A DNA stretch of 64,000 nucleotides from the NCBI GenBank assembly GCA_041396125.1, contig JAWKZG010000016.1:1-64000 (forward strand), given 5' to 3'. This document shows positions 17,946 to 27,792 of the stretch, piece after piece; position 1 is the first letter of the stretch, and every line of letters begins with the position of its first letter. Below the pieces are notes generated by a model, which saw only the letters and a program-made list of their open reading frames with translations, was not told the DNA's origin and searched no databases. The position numbers and the translations under genes were made by a program. Source of the stretch: JAWKZG01 sp041396125 (GTDB taxonomy: Bacteria > Pseudomonadota > Gammaproteobacteria > Competibacterales > Competibacteraceae).

Positions 17946-19544
17946 ATGCGTTGTACGTTTTTGTTTGCCCGCACCCTTACCCTGTCACTAACCCTGGCGC
18001 TAACCACTGCTGTACAGGCGCAGGACAGTTTTAAACTGACCTTGCTGCATACCAATGACACCCACGCCCATCACGAACCACAGAGCAATGGCGATGGCGG
18101 CGTGGCGCGGCAGGCCGCCGTGCTGGCGCAAATCCGCGCCGAGGGCGGCAACACTCTGCTGGTAGATGCCGGTGATCGCTTTACCGGCACCTTATTTCAT
18201 CAATATTATCAAGGCCGGGACAATGTCCAACTGATGAACGCACTGGGTTATCAGGCGATGGCGCTGGGCAATCACGAGTTCGATAACGGCCTGGAGGTAC
18301 TCGGCAAATTCGTCGCAGCGGCGCAATTTCCGGTACTGGCGGCCAATATCAGCGCCGATGATGTGCCCGAGTTAAGCCAGGTTGCTCCTTCGGCAGTGGT
18401 TGAGGTCGGTGGTCAGAAAATCGGGCTGATCGGGCTGGTTACCGCTGAAACGCCGGAAATCACGATTAATTTTCCCGGCAAGGAAAAACTTCAGTGGCGC
18501 GATGATTACGCGGCTATCGTGAATGCGGAAGCGCAGAAACTGAGCAGCGAAGGCGTCAATAAAATCATTCTGCTGACCCATATCGGCCTGGGTGTGGATG
18601 AAAATGTTGCCGCCCAGCTGCAAAATGTCGATGTGATCGTCGGCGGCCACAGCCATACCCTGCTCAGCGACACCTACAAAGATGCCGGCGCGCATATCTA
18701 TCCCGAATCCGTCGATGACGCTGACGGCAACCCGGTTTATATCGTGCAGGCAGGGGATCGCACCCAATATCTTGGCCGCCTGGATCTGCAATTCGACGCC
18801 GATGGCAAAGTCACACGGGCACGTGGCGACACCATTCTGCTGAGTCGTTACATCACGCCGGATCCTGCTGTACAAACCATGCTCGATGAGCTGGCCCAGC
18901 CGATCAACGAACTCAAACAAACCCCGATCAGCGGCAATGACGGCCAGACCGTTATCAGCCAGGTTATGCTCAGCAATAAAGACTGCCGGATCGGCGAATG
19001 CGCGATTGGTAATTTGATCAGCGATGCATTACGCGCAGAAACCGGTGCCCAGATCGCTATCATGAACGGCGGCGGTATCCGCGCCGACATCAATGAAGGC
19101 CCGGTGACCATCGGCGAGGTGCTGGCCGTACTGCCGTTCGGTAATACCGCAGCCACCCTGAAACTCAGCGGGGCCGATGTGCTGGCAGCGCTGGAACACG
19201 GCGTCTCGCGCATCGGTGCCGGTAGCGGCACCGGCCGGTTCGGCCAGGTTTCAGGAATCCGCTACAGTTTCGACGCCAGCAAAGAGGTAGGCAGCCGCAT
19301 CACCAGCGTCGAGCTACAGCAAGCTGACGGCAGCTATGTGGCACTCGATCCGGCAGCGCAGTACAGCATCGTTACCAATAACTTCATGCGCAACGGCGGT
19401 GACGGCTACACCATGTTCCAGCACAACGCCATTGATGCCTATGACTTTGGTCGTCCGGTCGAAGAAATTCTGATCGATTATATGATCGCCAACCATCCGG
19501 TCACTATCCAGCCCGAAGGCCGGATTACGGTAAGCGGAAAATAA
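17946..19544 (+). CDS. Periplasmic 5'-nucleotidase/UshA-family metallophosphoesterase
   Basis: Predicted to release phosphate from extracellular nucleotides in the periplasm. ATG 17946 follows AGGAG (17932-17936) and gives a signal peptide ending T-A-V-Q-A-Q. The N-terminal metallophosphoesterase domain holds N-D-T-H-A-H-H-E, D-A-G-D-R-F-T-G, G-N-H-E-F-D-N-G and G-G-H-S-H. The C-terminal nucleotide-binding domain has N-G-G-G-I-R-A-D and N-N-F-M-R-N-G-G-D-G-Y. At 532 residues it is typical for the family. A possible disulfide pair (C-R-I-G-E-C) precedes the C-terminal domain. It could equally be a nucleotide-sugar hydrolase or 2',3'-cyclic phosphodiesterase. Confidence 0.9.
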   Translation: MRCTFLFARTLTLSLTLALTTAVQAQDSFKLTLLHTNDTHAHHEPQSNGDGGVARQAAVLAQIRAEGGNTLLVDAGDRFTGTLFHQYYQGRDNVQLMNALGYQAMALGNHEFDNGLEVLGKFVAAAQFPVLAANISADDVPELSQVAPSAVVEVGGQKIGLIGLVTAETPEITINFPGKEKLQWRDDYAAIVNAEAQKLSSEGVNKIILLTHIGLGVDENVAAQLQNVDVIVGGHSHTLLSDTYKDAGAHIYPESVDDADGNPVYIVQAGDRTQYLGRLDLQFDADGKVTRARGDTILLSRYITPDPAVQTMLDELAQPINELKQTPISGNDGQTVISQVMLSNKDCRIGECAIGNLISDALRAETGAQIAIMNGGGIRADINEGPVTIGEVLAVLPFGNTAATLKLSGADVLAALEHGVSRIGAGSGTGRFGQVSGIRYSFDASKEVGSRITSVELQQADGSYVALDPAAQYSIVTNNFMRNGGDGYTMFQHNAIDAYDFGRPVEEILIDYMIANHPVTIQPEGRITVSGK

Positions 19545-19981
19545 GTTCTCCCCGGCAAAACCGGGCGCTTTACACACTGTTTCAAAAACAGCTTCTGATT
19601 TAGGGCAGGGATGCCTCAATCGGAAAATGGAATCCTCAAAAAGCTTTTTCAAAAACAGCTTCTAATTTGGAGCAGGGATGCCTCAATCGGAAAACTGAAT
19701 CCTTAAAGTTTTGTTTTTCGCTGATATAACCATCAATGCCATTAATGCCTTATCTGGGCAATTCTGCCTGAAAAAACGTAATTATTTACTACCTTCAGTA
19801 TAGCTCTCTACTTTAGGGTAGTGGTCGCTAGAGACTCAAGACCTGTACACACAACTGTGCTCGCTAAATACCTTTCTGCTTGCACAGCATTTGGCTGCAA
19901 CAGCCAGAGTTAATGGGGTGTATGCAGGTTCAAAGCTCGCCCGACCCGATTTTTTGTGATCCAACCGAAGAGAGGCTGTCA
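19545..19981 (+). repeat. Intergenic region with tandem 67-bp repeat and hairpins
   Basis: No gene is visible in this ~437-base stretch. Two adjacent copies of a ~67-base unit start near 19577 and 19644; both contain CAAAAACAGCTTCT, GCAGGGATGCCTCAATCGG and AATCCT. The first begins with the hairpin CTGTTT-CAA-AAACAG, a core that reappears at 25365-25383 just past the two-gene unit. GAGAGG before 19982 is the likely ribosome-binding site of the next gene. Confidence 0.65.
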
Positions 19982-21592
19982 ATGAAAAACACCGAAATTT
20001 TTCAAACCTATGACATGGTCGTCTCGATCCCTCAGGACACCATTAATGCCCAACTCAATCATCTTGTCCGTATCGGTACAATCCGACCAGAATTGATTCT
20101 TGTTCAGACGATTAAGAATGGCAAATACGTCTACGAGGTTCTCGACTCCGCGTCCGCTATCCCTGTGGATGATTCGGGGAAGCCGAAAGATGCTTATATC
20201 GATGGCGAAATTCTGCCGCAAGTAGCCATTACCGAAAGCGGTAGCAATATCACTTTTATCCTGAAGTTTCTTAACGGTACCGCCTACCTGTGGGAGGGCC
20301 AAGGGCCCTTGGCGCAACTGAAAAAATTCGATATGACCGGATGGCAGTACGGCATTGATGTCGATCTGGATCTGACAGAAATCGCGAAAGATGATATTGG
20401 AAAAAACGTTGCGGTACCTAAAAATGTGAAAGATCAATTGCAGCACTTCTCCGACAATATGTTCACGATTAATCACTTGTTTATGGATTTTGAATCGACC
20501 GATCTACTCAAATTCAATCCAACCCATTCGAATGCCGGTTCAGCCGGGGATGTGGGATTGCAATACCTTGTCACGTTTATGCAGTTCTATCTCGAAAATC
20601 TTATTAAATCAGGCAATCCCTATATTTTGGGATACAGCCTGACGACTACTCCTGAAACCCAATACCCGAAAGATCAGATAATCCCCGATTCTCTCCGCCC
20701 GGTCGGCACAACTTATACGATGTACTACGATCCGGTTCACCCGAAAATCAGCAATTTGAACTTTGTTCTCGCCACTCAAGGCGGTCACAAGGGCATTTTG
20801 GGATCTCCCGGTAACTTCGATTCCAACTGGATACAGCCCGACGAGCAGATTGATGCCAAGATGATCTATTCGCATACCGTTTTGCTGGAAGACCTTTATC
20901 TCAAACCGTTTTTCAATCAACTCCAGCAAAACATCTACAATAAAATTAAAGATCATATTGATGTCGGCATCGGTAACAGCTACCAGAATGCCAAGTCATC
21001 CACACCGTCGGGATTCTCCTTCAATATTTCCAATGTTTCGAGCGGTGACGATCAGTATGTCAATCACTTCGAGGCGAACATTGTCACCAAACCCGGCACA
21101 GTCGAGATCAACCTGGACGGTTCCCTGAAGTTTTATAAGGAACATAGCAAACACCTGGGACTGTGTACGGCGCGAGCGTCCTTGACAGCGGGCATCGACT
21201 GGAGTGGCACGATCACCCTGACCGTCGAGAAGAACAAAAACGGTGTTCCCACGCTGCACAATCAGCGGGAATTTCAGATTGATAACAGTCATCACAATAC
21301 TCATAGAAACGAGTGCGCCAAAGTAGCGAGTATTTTCGGTGACATCTTTGGTGTGCTGCTCGGCGCTTTGACGACAGGTTTGAGTTTCGATTTTTTCACC
21401 AAGCTGTTCGATGATTTACTGGATGTTCGTGTGCCCGGCATCGGCAATATTGGCCTTGCCTTGCAAAACCTCGGTAACTCGGTGTCAACGGTAATTATCC
21501 TGCCGGCCGGTCAGGTTTTTTTCTTCAAGAATCCGTCAGCTGACCCGGAAGCCAATCTGTCACTTGGTTTGACCTACAAATCCGAAACCTGA
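19982..21592 (+). CDS. Large protein of unknown function, P47/OrfX (TULIP)-like
   Basis: A 536-residue protein; ATG 19982 is 6 bases after GAGAGG. The N-terminus (F-Q-T-Y-D-M-V-V-S-I-P, then I-N-A-Q-L-N-H-L) and a central N-L-N-F-V-L-A-T followed by S-H-T-V-L-L-E-D-L-Y-L-K-P-F resemble the clostridial P47/OrfX proteins of the TULIP lipid-binding superfamily, which accompany some neurotoxin complexes and also occur in other bacteria. That match is from memory of the pattern, not a search. No signal peptide is seen. A hydrophobic helix-rich segment (~440-500: I-F-G-D-I-F-G-V-L-L-G-A-L-T-T-G) might insert into membrane. It forms a unit with the 1204-residue gene downstream. Confidence 0.55.
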   Translation: MKNTEIFQTYDMVVSIPQDTINAQLNHLVRIGTIRPELILVQTIKNGKYVYEVLDSASAIPVDDSGKPKDAYIDGEILPQVAITESGSNITFILKFLNGTAYLWEGQGPLAQLKKFDMTGWQYGIDVDLDLTEIAKDDIGKNVAVPKNVKDQLQHFSDNMFTINHLFMDFESTDLLKFNPTHSNAGSAGDVGLQYLVTFMQFYLENLIKSGNPYILGYSLTTTPETQYPKDQIIPDSLRPVGTTYTMYYDPVHPKISNLNFVLATQGGHKGILGSPGNFDSNWIQPDEQIDAKMIYSHTVLLEDLYLKPFFNQLQQNIYNKIKDHIDVGIGNSYQNAKSSTPSGFSFNISNVSSGDDQYVNHFEANIVTKPGTVEINLDGSLKFYKEHSKHLGLCTARASLTAGIDWSGTITLTVEKNKNGVPTLHNQREFQIDNSHHNTHRNECAKVASIFGDIFGVLLGALTTGLSFDFFTKLFDDLLDVRVPGIGNIGLALQNLGNSVSTVIILPAGQVFFFKNPSADPEANLSLGLTYKSET

Positions 21593-21734
21593 ATCGAACA
21601 TTTCAGGAGGCCACCAAGAATTCCGTTGATCCCGCCGCGATTGATTTCAGCAAACCGATGATTGACACCGTGCAAGTGCGGGCACGGGCAAGCAGGCAGG
21701 CAAAACGCTGTCATTCCACGTTTCTGCCGAGTTG

Positions 21735-24700
21735 ATGAAAAATCAGCAGGAGGCTTCGCCCATCGACCCGACCGAGAATATCGTCGTGGTGCAGGACAGT
21801 ACCGGCAAGCCGCTGATTTTCACCATCGACACCCATGCAAAACTGCGCCTGCTGAAATACGACCCACGGTCTGGCTCCGGCTGGAGAGTAATTAACCTCA
21901 TCGCTGACTTCAGCACTTATTCGGGTGCCAAGGCATTCGATGTCGCGCAGGATGACAAGGGCCGGATCTCCATCGCTTTTGCCCTGACCAAAACAGGATC
22001 GCAGCACACCGACATTTTCACTGCGACGCTGCTATCGGACGATGAAACACAAACTGATTGGACGAAATTTTCAACCCTGGCGCACAAGGTCGAGAAAATC
22101 GACGATACCTTTATCGCGGACAAGATCAAAGTTGGCATTTCCGACAATGACCAGCAGCCGGTGATTGTCATCAGCGGTGCCATTGGCAGCCAGGAGTTTT
22201 ACTATCAAATCGATGCTGCTGGCGATCCTGCGCAAAAGCTCGAATTCCCCGAAAACGTCGGCGCAAACCTGAAAGCACTGATGGGCATTTCTCTGGGCTA
22301 TGCGTTTGGTCAGAAAGGGGTGTTTTTTCTCTATAGACAGGGCGAATCCCAAACCCTGGAATGCACGACCATTGCCGGCGGTGGCCAGGGCGTGCTGCAT
22401 TATGACTTCAGCCCTGGGCAAGGCGCTATTCCGGCCAATTTACGTTACAACTGCATGGCGACCCCGACCGGCAGTCAGACTGATCCGCTCACGATTTCCT
22501 CGGATATTTTTGTCGGCACCGATAAGGGCATTTTTATCATCAACAATGCCAGGCCGGCAGATTTCCAGAAGGTTACCGATCAACTGACCAATGTCCACGA
22601 GATCATGGTGCGACAGGACCGGGATACGATATCAATCTGGGCACTCTCCAACCCCAGTACGATTCACTATATTCGCGGCAAAAAAGGCGCAACGGTCGAG
22701 TGGGACGCGCCGATTCTGTTCAGCACCGACACCATTCATATCGCGCCGATCCGCAACAAAGCAATGCAGGCGAACGAGCTGTTCCTGGTCGATCAGGAAC
22801 GCAACGTCGTTCACCATTGGCAAGACCCCGGTTCAACATTGTGGCAACAGCGAACGATCAAGATCAAGGACAGCGACTTTTTGATCGATTTCAATTCCTA
22901 TACCACCCAGATCACTCTGGAAGATCAGGACGGCAACGGGCTGTTTAATGAAGTGCTGAAAGTCACGGCATCGGAATGGACTTATGTCTCGGCCAACGGG
23001 CTGATTTATATCCTGGACAAGAGTAATCCGGCGGAAATTCCCACCGATCCGACCGGCAGGCTCACCCTCGTGGTTATGGCGCAGAATATCTCCACGCCGA
23101 TTTTGCATATCGAAGGCGACAGCTTCGACAAAACCCTGAACATTTATCCCAACGGCAAGGTTCAGAAAGGCTTGCAGAGCATCAAAACGGGGGATGATCT
23201 GAAAACGGCAAAGACCCAGGACGGCAAGCCGGTTTTTGGCAAAACCTACGACCAGGGCACCTGGAACGGGGTTGCTGACAATATTCAGCAGCTCAATACT
23301 GCCAGCAGCAAACTGCAAACGGGGACGCGCTCGGGAAATACTGTGTTTGTCTCGGTCGAGAACAAATCAGTCAAACACGATGGCGTTCTGAATGCCAGCC
23401 AGCTGCCCGATGATTTCATCATCGGCATGCGGCGCGAGAACGGCACATGGCAACCGCATCCTCAGCTTATGCAGGAAAAACTCAGTCTCGGCGGCATCGG
23501 GCATGACATTGAGGGCTTAGCCGGTGACCTGTGGCATGACATTGAGAATGCCTTCGAGGACGGCATCAAGGAGGCGGAAAAAGGCATCGTAAAGCTTGAG
23601 GACGGCGCGGTCTTTATTGTTCACAAAATCAAGCAGGGCGCGGAGGATGTGCTGGCATTCACTCTCAAGGTGGCGGACAAGGTCATTAATGTCGTCCTCA
23701 CAACACTCAGCAGCGTGCTGCGGGTAATAAGCTGGATTCTCAAACAGATCGGGGCAGCCCTGCTCAAGATTCTGGAATGGTTGGGGTTTCTGTTCATCTG
23801 GATCGAGATCTGGAAGGCGCACAAGGTCGTGGCGGCGATCATGCAATCGGCGCTGGACTATGCCGTCGAGTGGACAGACAAAGGACTGGATGTGGCGCAA
23901 CAGCATGTTGACCAGTTTTTCGCCACTGCCGAAAGCGATATCAAGGGCTTAACCCTCCCGGAAGAATACAAAAAGCGCGGTCCGCGCGGTGCAGCCAATA
24001 CCAGTCACGCCGCACATCCGCTGGCCAATTTGAAATCGCCACAAGCCAATTTCGTCAATCATCATCTGCTGCATGGTGGTCTTGCCAATGGCACCGGCGC
24101 GGCATTAGCTGGCGGCAACGATCCGCTAACGCAGTTTCTGAATGACGTGGTCGTGCCTACTGTCACGCAATTAGCGCAATCTCTGGAAAAGGATCTGCAG
24201 GATCTGATGGCACTGATCAGCGATCAAGGTAAAACCTATGAAGACTTGTTGCAACTGGTCGGCGATCTGGCGAACACTGTTTTAAAGCCTTTAAAAACGC
24301 TGCTCGACGGCTTATTCAAATTCATCACGCAGCTGCTGGGCGATATTCAGCACGGCTTGGAAGATTCTCTCGATGTTCCCTTCCTGGGCACGCTTTACAC
24401 GTTCGTCACGGAACTGTTGGGGCAGAAAGAAAGCCTGACCCCGATCAATGCCGTGGCACTGATCATCGCCATTCCCACGGTGGTAGTCGGCAAAATCACC
24501 ACCGGCAAAGTGCCGCTGGTCGATGAAGGCCATGATCTGGATGAGGCACATCTTTTCCAGCAATTGCTTGGGTCACCGGCTACTACCGCAATACCGTTCC
24601 CGCGAGCGGCGGGAGCAGACGGAGAAATGCTCGCAACCGCTGTGCATTTACCGGCAGTGAGCAGTAGCTTCGACGACACCGCATATAACAAATTCGCCTC

Positions 24701-25349
24701 CAATTATTCCCTATGGGCAGGTATAGCTGGAACGTTTGCCGGCTATGGTGTTGTCATCACCAATATCCTGATGGCCGCAAACGCAGGAAGTGATGAGGAA
24801 AGCACACCACTTTTAAACGGCAAGAAATTCAAGCTTGATCTGGCCACATCAATCTATGTCGGACTGTTGCTGTGCAAGTTCGGCTTGACCGTGCCTTTAC
24901 CACGCAAGGATCAAAAGATGCTGGCTTATGTGCCAAAGGCTATCGGTTTTAGCTTGGCAGCTATTCACGGCCTTACGATCATTCCTGTCGCTGGTTTCAT
25001 TCCCAAGCCCTTATCAGTGCAAATTAACGGCGCGACACTGGCCGGGTTCGACAGCTTGGTTCTGATTGCGGCGCTCATCGGGGATATTACCGATCTCGTC
25101 GAAAAGAGTGGCTCGTTGCCGGGGCTCGCGCTAACGGCAGATAGTCTTGCTAACCTGTCCGGTATCGTGCAAGGCCTCGGTCAAGCCTTTGGCGGAACCA
25201 CTCCGGAATCCATCGAAGAGTTTGGTATTCCGTCAGTGGCCTATATTCTGGGTGCCGGTGGTCGATTCGTCGGTGGCGGGATCAATTTCATCCAGATTGC
25301 TGAAGCCGATGACAAGGATATTACCCAGTACGTCAATGCGGCTGGCTAA
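21735..25349 (+). CDS. Very large protein of unknown function, propeller-like N-terminus and amphipathic helices
   Basis: 1204 residues from ATG 21735. Residues 1-~400 contain repeated short strand blocks (V-V-V-Q-D-S-T-G-K-P; D-V-A-Q-D-D-K-G-R-I-S-I-A; Q-P-V-I-V-I-S-G-A-I-G) that look like a beta-propeller. A second beta region runs to ~580, then Glu/Lys-rich helices and a strongly hydrophobic helical zone (~638-708: I-S-W-I-L-K-Q-I-G-A-A-L-L-K-I-L). Four more membrane-like segments lie at ~988-1125. There is no signal peptide. The true start is uncertain: GGAGG sits at 21606-21610, and a coding-like frame 21615-21685 (I-D-F-S-K-P-M-I-D-T-V-Q-V) would need a frameshift to join. I do not recognise the family; a pore- or membrane-active role is conceivable. 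Confidence 0.6.
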   Translation: MKNQQEASPIDPTENIVVVQDSTGKPLIFTIDTHAKLRLLKYDPRSGSGWRVINLIADFSTYSGAKAFDVAQDDKGRISIAFALTKTGSQHTDIFTATLLSDDETQTDWTKFSTLAHKVEKIDDTFIADKIKVGISDNDQQPVIVISGAIGSQEFYYQIDAAGDPAQKLEFPENVGANLKALMGISLGYAFGQKGVFFLYRQGESQTLECTTIAGGGQGVLHYDFSPGQGAIPANLRYNCMATPTGSQTDPLTISSDIFVGTDKGIFIINNARPADFQKVTDQLTNVHEIMVRQDRDTISIWALSNPSTIHYIRGKKGATVEWDAPILFSTDTIHIAPIRNKAMQANELFLVDQERNVVHHWQDPGSTLWQQRTIKIKDSDFLIDFNSYTTQITLEDQDGNGLFNEVLKVTASEWTYVSANGLIYILDKSNPAEIPTDPTGRLTLVVMAQNISTPILHIEGDSFDKTLNIYPNGKVQKGLQSIKTGDDLKTAKTQDGKPVFGKTYDQGTWNGVADNIQQLNTASSKLQTGTRSGNTVFVSVENKSVKHDGVLNASQLPDDFIIGMRRENGTWQPHPQLMQEKLSLGGIGHDIEGLAGDLWHDIENAFEDGIKEAEKGIVKLEDGAVFIVHKIKQGAEDVLAFTLKVADKVINVVLTTLSSVLRVISWILKQIGAALLKILEWLGFLFIWIEIWKAHKVVAAIMQSALDYAVEWTDKGLDVAQQHVDQFFATAESDIKGLTLPEEYKKRGPRGAANTSHAAHPLANLKSPQANFVNHHLLHGGLANGTGAALAGGNDPLTQFLNDVVVPTVTQLAQSLEKDLQDLMALISDQGKTYEDLLQLVGDLANTVLKPLKTLLDGLFKFITQLLGDIQHGLEDSLDVPFLGTLYTFVTELLGQKESLTPINAVALIIAIPTVVVGKITTGKVPLVDEGHDLDEAHLFQQLLGSPATTAIPFPRAAGADGEMLATAVHLPAVSSSFDDTAYNKFASNYSLWAGIAGTFAGYGVVITNILMAANAGSDEESTPLLNGKKFKLDLATSIYVGLLLCKFGLTVPLPRKDQKMLAYVPKAIGFSLAAIHGLTIIPVAGFIPKPLSVQINGATLAGFDSLVLIAALIGDITDLVEKSGSLPGLALTADSLANLSGIVQGLGQAFGGTTPESIEEFGIPSVAYILGAGGRFVGGGINFIQIAEADDKDITQYVNAAG

Positions 25350-25364
25350 TACCTGATTGTAAGA

Positions 25365-25383
25365 AGCTGTTTCAAAAACAGCT
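25365..25383. terminator. Hairpin between the large gene and qhpE
   Basis: AGCTGTTT (25365-25372) and AAACAGCT (25376-25383) form a perfect 8-bp stem with a CAA loop between two convergent genes, overlapping the qhpE stop. The A/T-rich part of the stem could serve both strands as a weak terminator. The CTGTTTCAAAAACAG core matches the repeat at 19577. Confidence 0.5.
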
Positions 25384-26070
25384 AGCGCCGCCGTTCCGGG
25401 CCGTGGTAAACGGCCAGTTCTGTCAGGTGCTGATAATAGTCGGACGCTTTGCCGCCAGCGGCCAGATAACGGGCCAGCGCGGCGCTCACATGTGGTACGG
25501 CAAAACTTGCGCCGCCCACCGGTGCGCCGTGCCCGGGCTGCGCATAGCTGCGCGGGCAGGCACCGAAGTCCGCCTGCTCGCTGGCCAGATGTGAAAACTC
25601 CTGCAGAGCGCAGCGGGCATCGCCGGTCACCCGCAGCACCCCCGGATAGGCCGATGGATAGACGGCCTGACCGCGTGCGGGGGCGGCCGCAACCAGAATC
25701 AGTCCGGCCGCGATAGCCGTTGCGCAGGCCTGGCGCAATATTGCACGGTTTTGCCGTAAACCAAAACTCATGTTCACAATAGCCACATCCTGCGCCAGCA
25801 GCCAGTCCAGGCCAGCGGCAATTGTGGCCGGATGGGTGCTGTTGGTCTGGGTGAAGACTTGCGCGTTGTAAAGCGCAATAGCCGGTGCCGCACTTAGCAG
25901 AATTTGCGCGACAGGATCACCGTGCAGAATCGCATCGGGCGTTACTGCGACCGTCTGTACCTGGCTTGCCTTCGTCTAACTGAAAGGCTTCCGGACGCCG
26001 CCATGCGCGGCAATAAGGCAGCCCCCACACCGCCATCCAGCAGGCCCACCCGGATTGCTGCCCCGCTCAA
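25382..26070 (-). pseudogene. qhpE: Subtilisin-like protease QhpE, frameshifted
   Basis: In characterised qhp systems this serine protease removes the 28-residue leader of the gamma subunit. The catalytic triad can be read: Asp in R-V-G-L-L-D-G-G-V (about 26020), His in A-I-L-H-G-D-P-V-A (about 25920) and Ser in G-G-A-S-F-A-V-P-H (about 25490). The Asp part is in a different frame from the rest, so at least one indel lies near 25985. There is no signal peptide, consistent with a cytoplasmic enzyme. The start is unclear (TTG 26070 possible), 4 bases after the qhpF stop. At about 230 codons it is a compact member of the family. Confidence 0.72.
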
Positions 26071-26074
26071 TGCA

Positions 26075-27788
26075 TCAACCCGCGTTGTGCCGAGCGATCC
26101 TGCGGATCAGGTAGCCGCCGATCAGTTCCAGCACCACATCGGCACCTTGCAGGGTCTCACTGCGATGACTGATCAGCAGGCGGGTGCGATCAGCGAATAA
26201 CTGATCGACAGCTTTAATGATCTCGGCTTCGGTCTGGGTATCCACAGCCGAGGTCGCCTCGTCCAGAATCAAGACCAGTGGGTCCAGCAACAGGGCACGG
26301 CGATAGCAATGCGCTGCCGCTGCCCAATTGACAGGCGCTGCCGCAAGGGCCGATATCGCCGCATAACCCTGCGGTAACTGGCGGGCGAATTCATCAACCT
26401 GAGCCCGCCGCGCCACCTGGCGGATCTGTTCATCACTGGCCGCAGGCGCGGCGTAACGCAGATTATCCAGCAGCGAGCCGGCAAACAGGGTGGTGTCCTG
26501 ACCGACCACCACGATGCGCCGGCGCAACTCGGCCAGATCCAGTTGACGCAGATTAACCCCATCCAGCAGGATACGCCCGCCGCTGGGGTCATAATGGCGC
26601 TGCAGCAGATCGATCAGGGTGCTTTTGCCAACCCCGGACACCCCGGCCAGCGCGATTTTCTTGCCGGCCGGCAGCGCAATCGTGATGTCTTTCAGCACCG
26701 GTTTGGGGTCTGCTTCATAGCGGAAGGCGACATGTTCGAAATGCAGTTGACCGCAGGCAGTCGGCGGCAGACTGCGGGCTTTGTCCGGCAACCGGACCGC
26801 TGGTTGCAAGCGGGTAATCTCCTGCACCCGCTGCAGACTGACCTGCGCCCGCTGCCATGATGTACAACCCGAGCAATGTCTGTACCGGGCCAGTAGCGCG
26901 TGCCATATAAGCGGAAAAGGCGATCAGCGCACCCACCGTCAGCGTACCCTGGATGGAAACAGCCGCCACCATAAAAACCAGGGCGGTATTGATCGAGATA
27001 AACAGGGCTGGTACAGCGCTGGTGGTGTAATCTACCATCTGCAGACGCAGGGTGTCCGTACGGAAAGCATTATTCGCTCGTGCAGCCGGCCCGCCTCGCG
27101 CGGTTCTGCAGCCACCGACTGAATGAATTTCACCGCCCCCAGGCGCTCAAAGAAAACGTGGTGACGGCGCTGGCGCTGTTCCCGCACGGTGCGGGCCCGC
27201 TGCTCAACCTGTGGCCGCATAAAGCGCAAAAACAGCGCATTGGCCGGTAACAGCAGCAAGGCCAGCAGAGACAGCGGCAAACTCAGGCTGAGCATTAACA
27301 GCAACGCACCGATTAAAGCCAGTATACCGTTGACAAAGGCCAGTAAAGTGTCCACTGCAAAACGCTGTACTTCAGCGATGTCGCCGTCCAATCGGGCCAG
27401 GATATCGCCGCCCTGGGTGCGGCTGAAATAGGTCGGCGGCAAACGCAGCAAATGCGCGAATACCGACCTCCGCAGCGCATGCAGAATGCGGGCGGAGACA
27501 TCGACATACTGCCAGCGGTTGAGTCCGCCCAGCAGGCTGGCTACCAGACCGGCACCCACCATCAGGCCACAGAACCACAGCACCAGATCAAAGCGCTGGC
27601 CGAGCAAGCCGTCATCAATGAGGAATTTGCTGAGATACGGCTGTGCCAAACCTGCAGACCGTGCTGACCAGATATTGGCACGACCAGCAACCGCGCCCGG
27701 TGTGGTCGGACGAAACCGAGCAGCCAGCGGTAATCGAGCGGCGACCCGGCCTGATCGGCACCTGCTGCACCGTTCGTTGTCAGTCCAT
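26075..27788 (-). pseudogene. qhpF: ABC transporter QhpF (fused membrane and ATPase domains), frameshifted
   Basis: QhpF is the half-size ABC exporter thought to move the processed gamma subunit to the periplasm. The membrane domain is split over two frames (27032-27649, starting near L-S-K-F-L-I-D-D-G; and 26715-27038). The ATPase domain (26075-26827) has Walker A G-V-S-G-V-G-K-S-T, Walker B L-I-L-D-E-A-T-S-A-V-D and H-loop S-H-R. The signature L-S-I-G-Q-R-Q-R-I-A-I-A is only readable in another frame, so an indel pair sits near 26320. Further shifts lie near 27640, 27035 and 26820. Five or more frame changes mean no full product. Confidence 0.75.
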
Positions 27789-27792
27789 CAGT

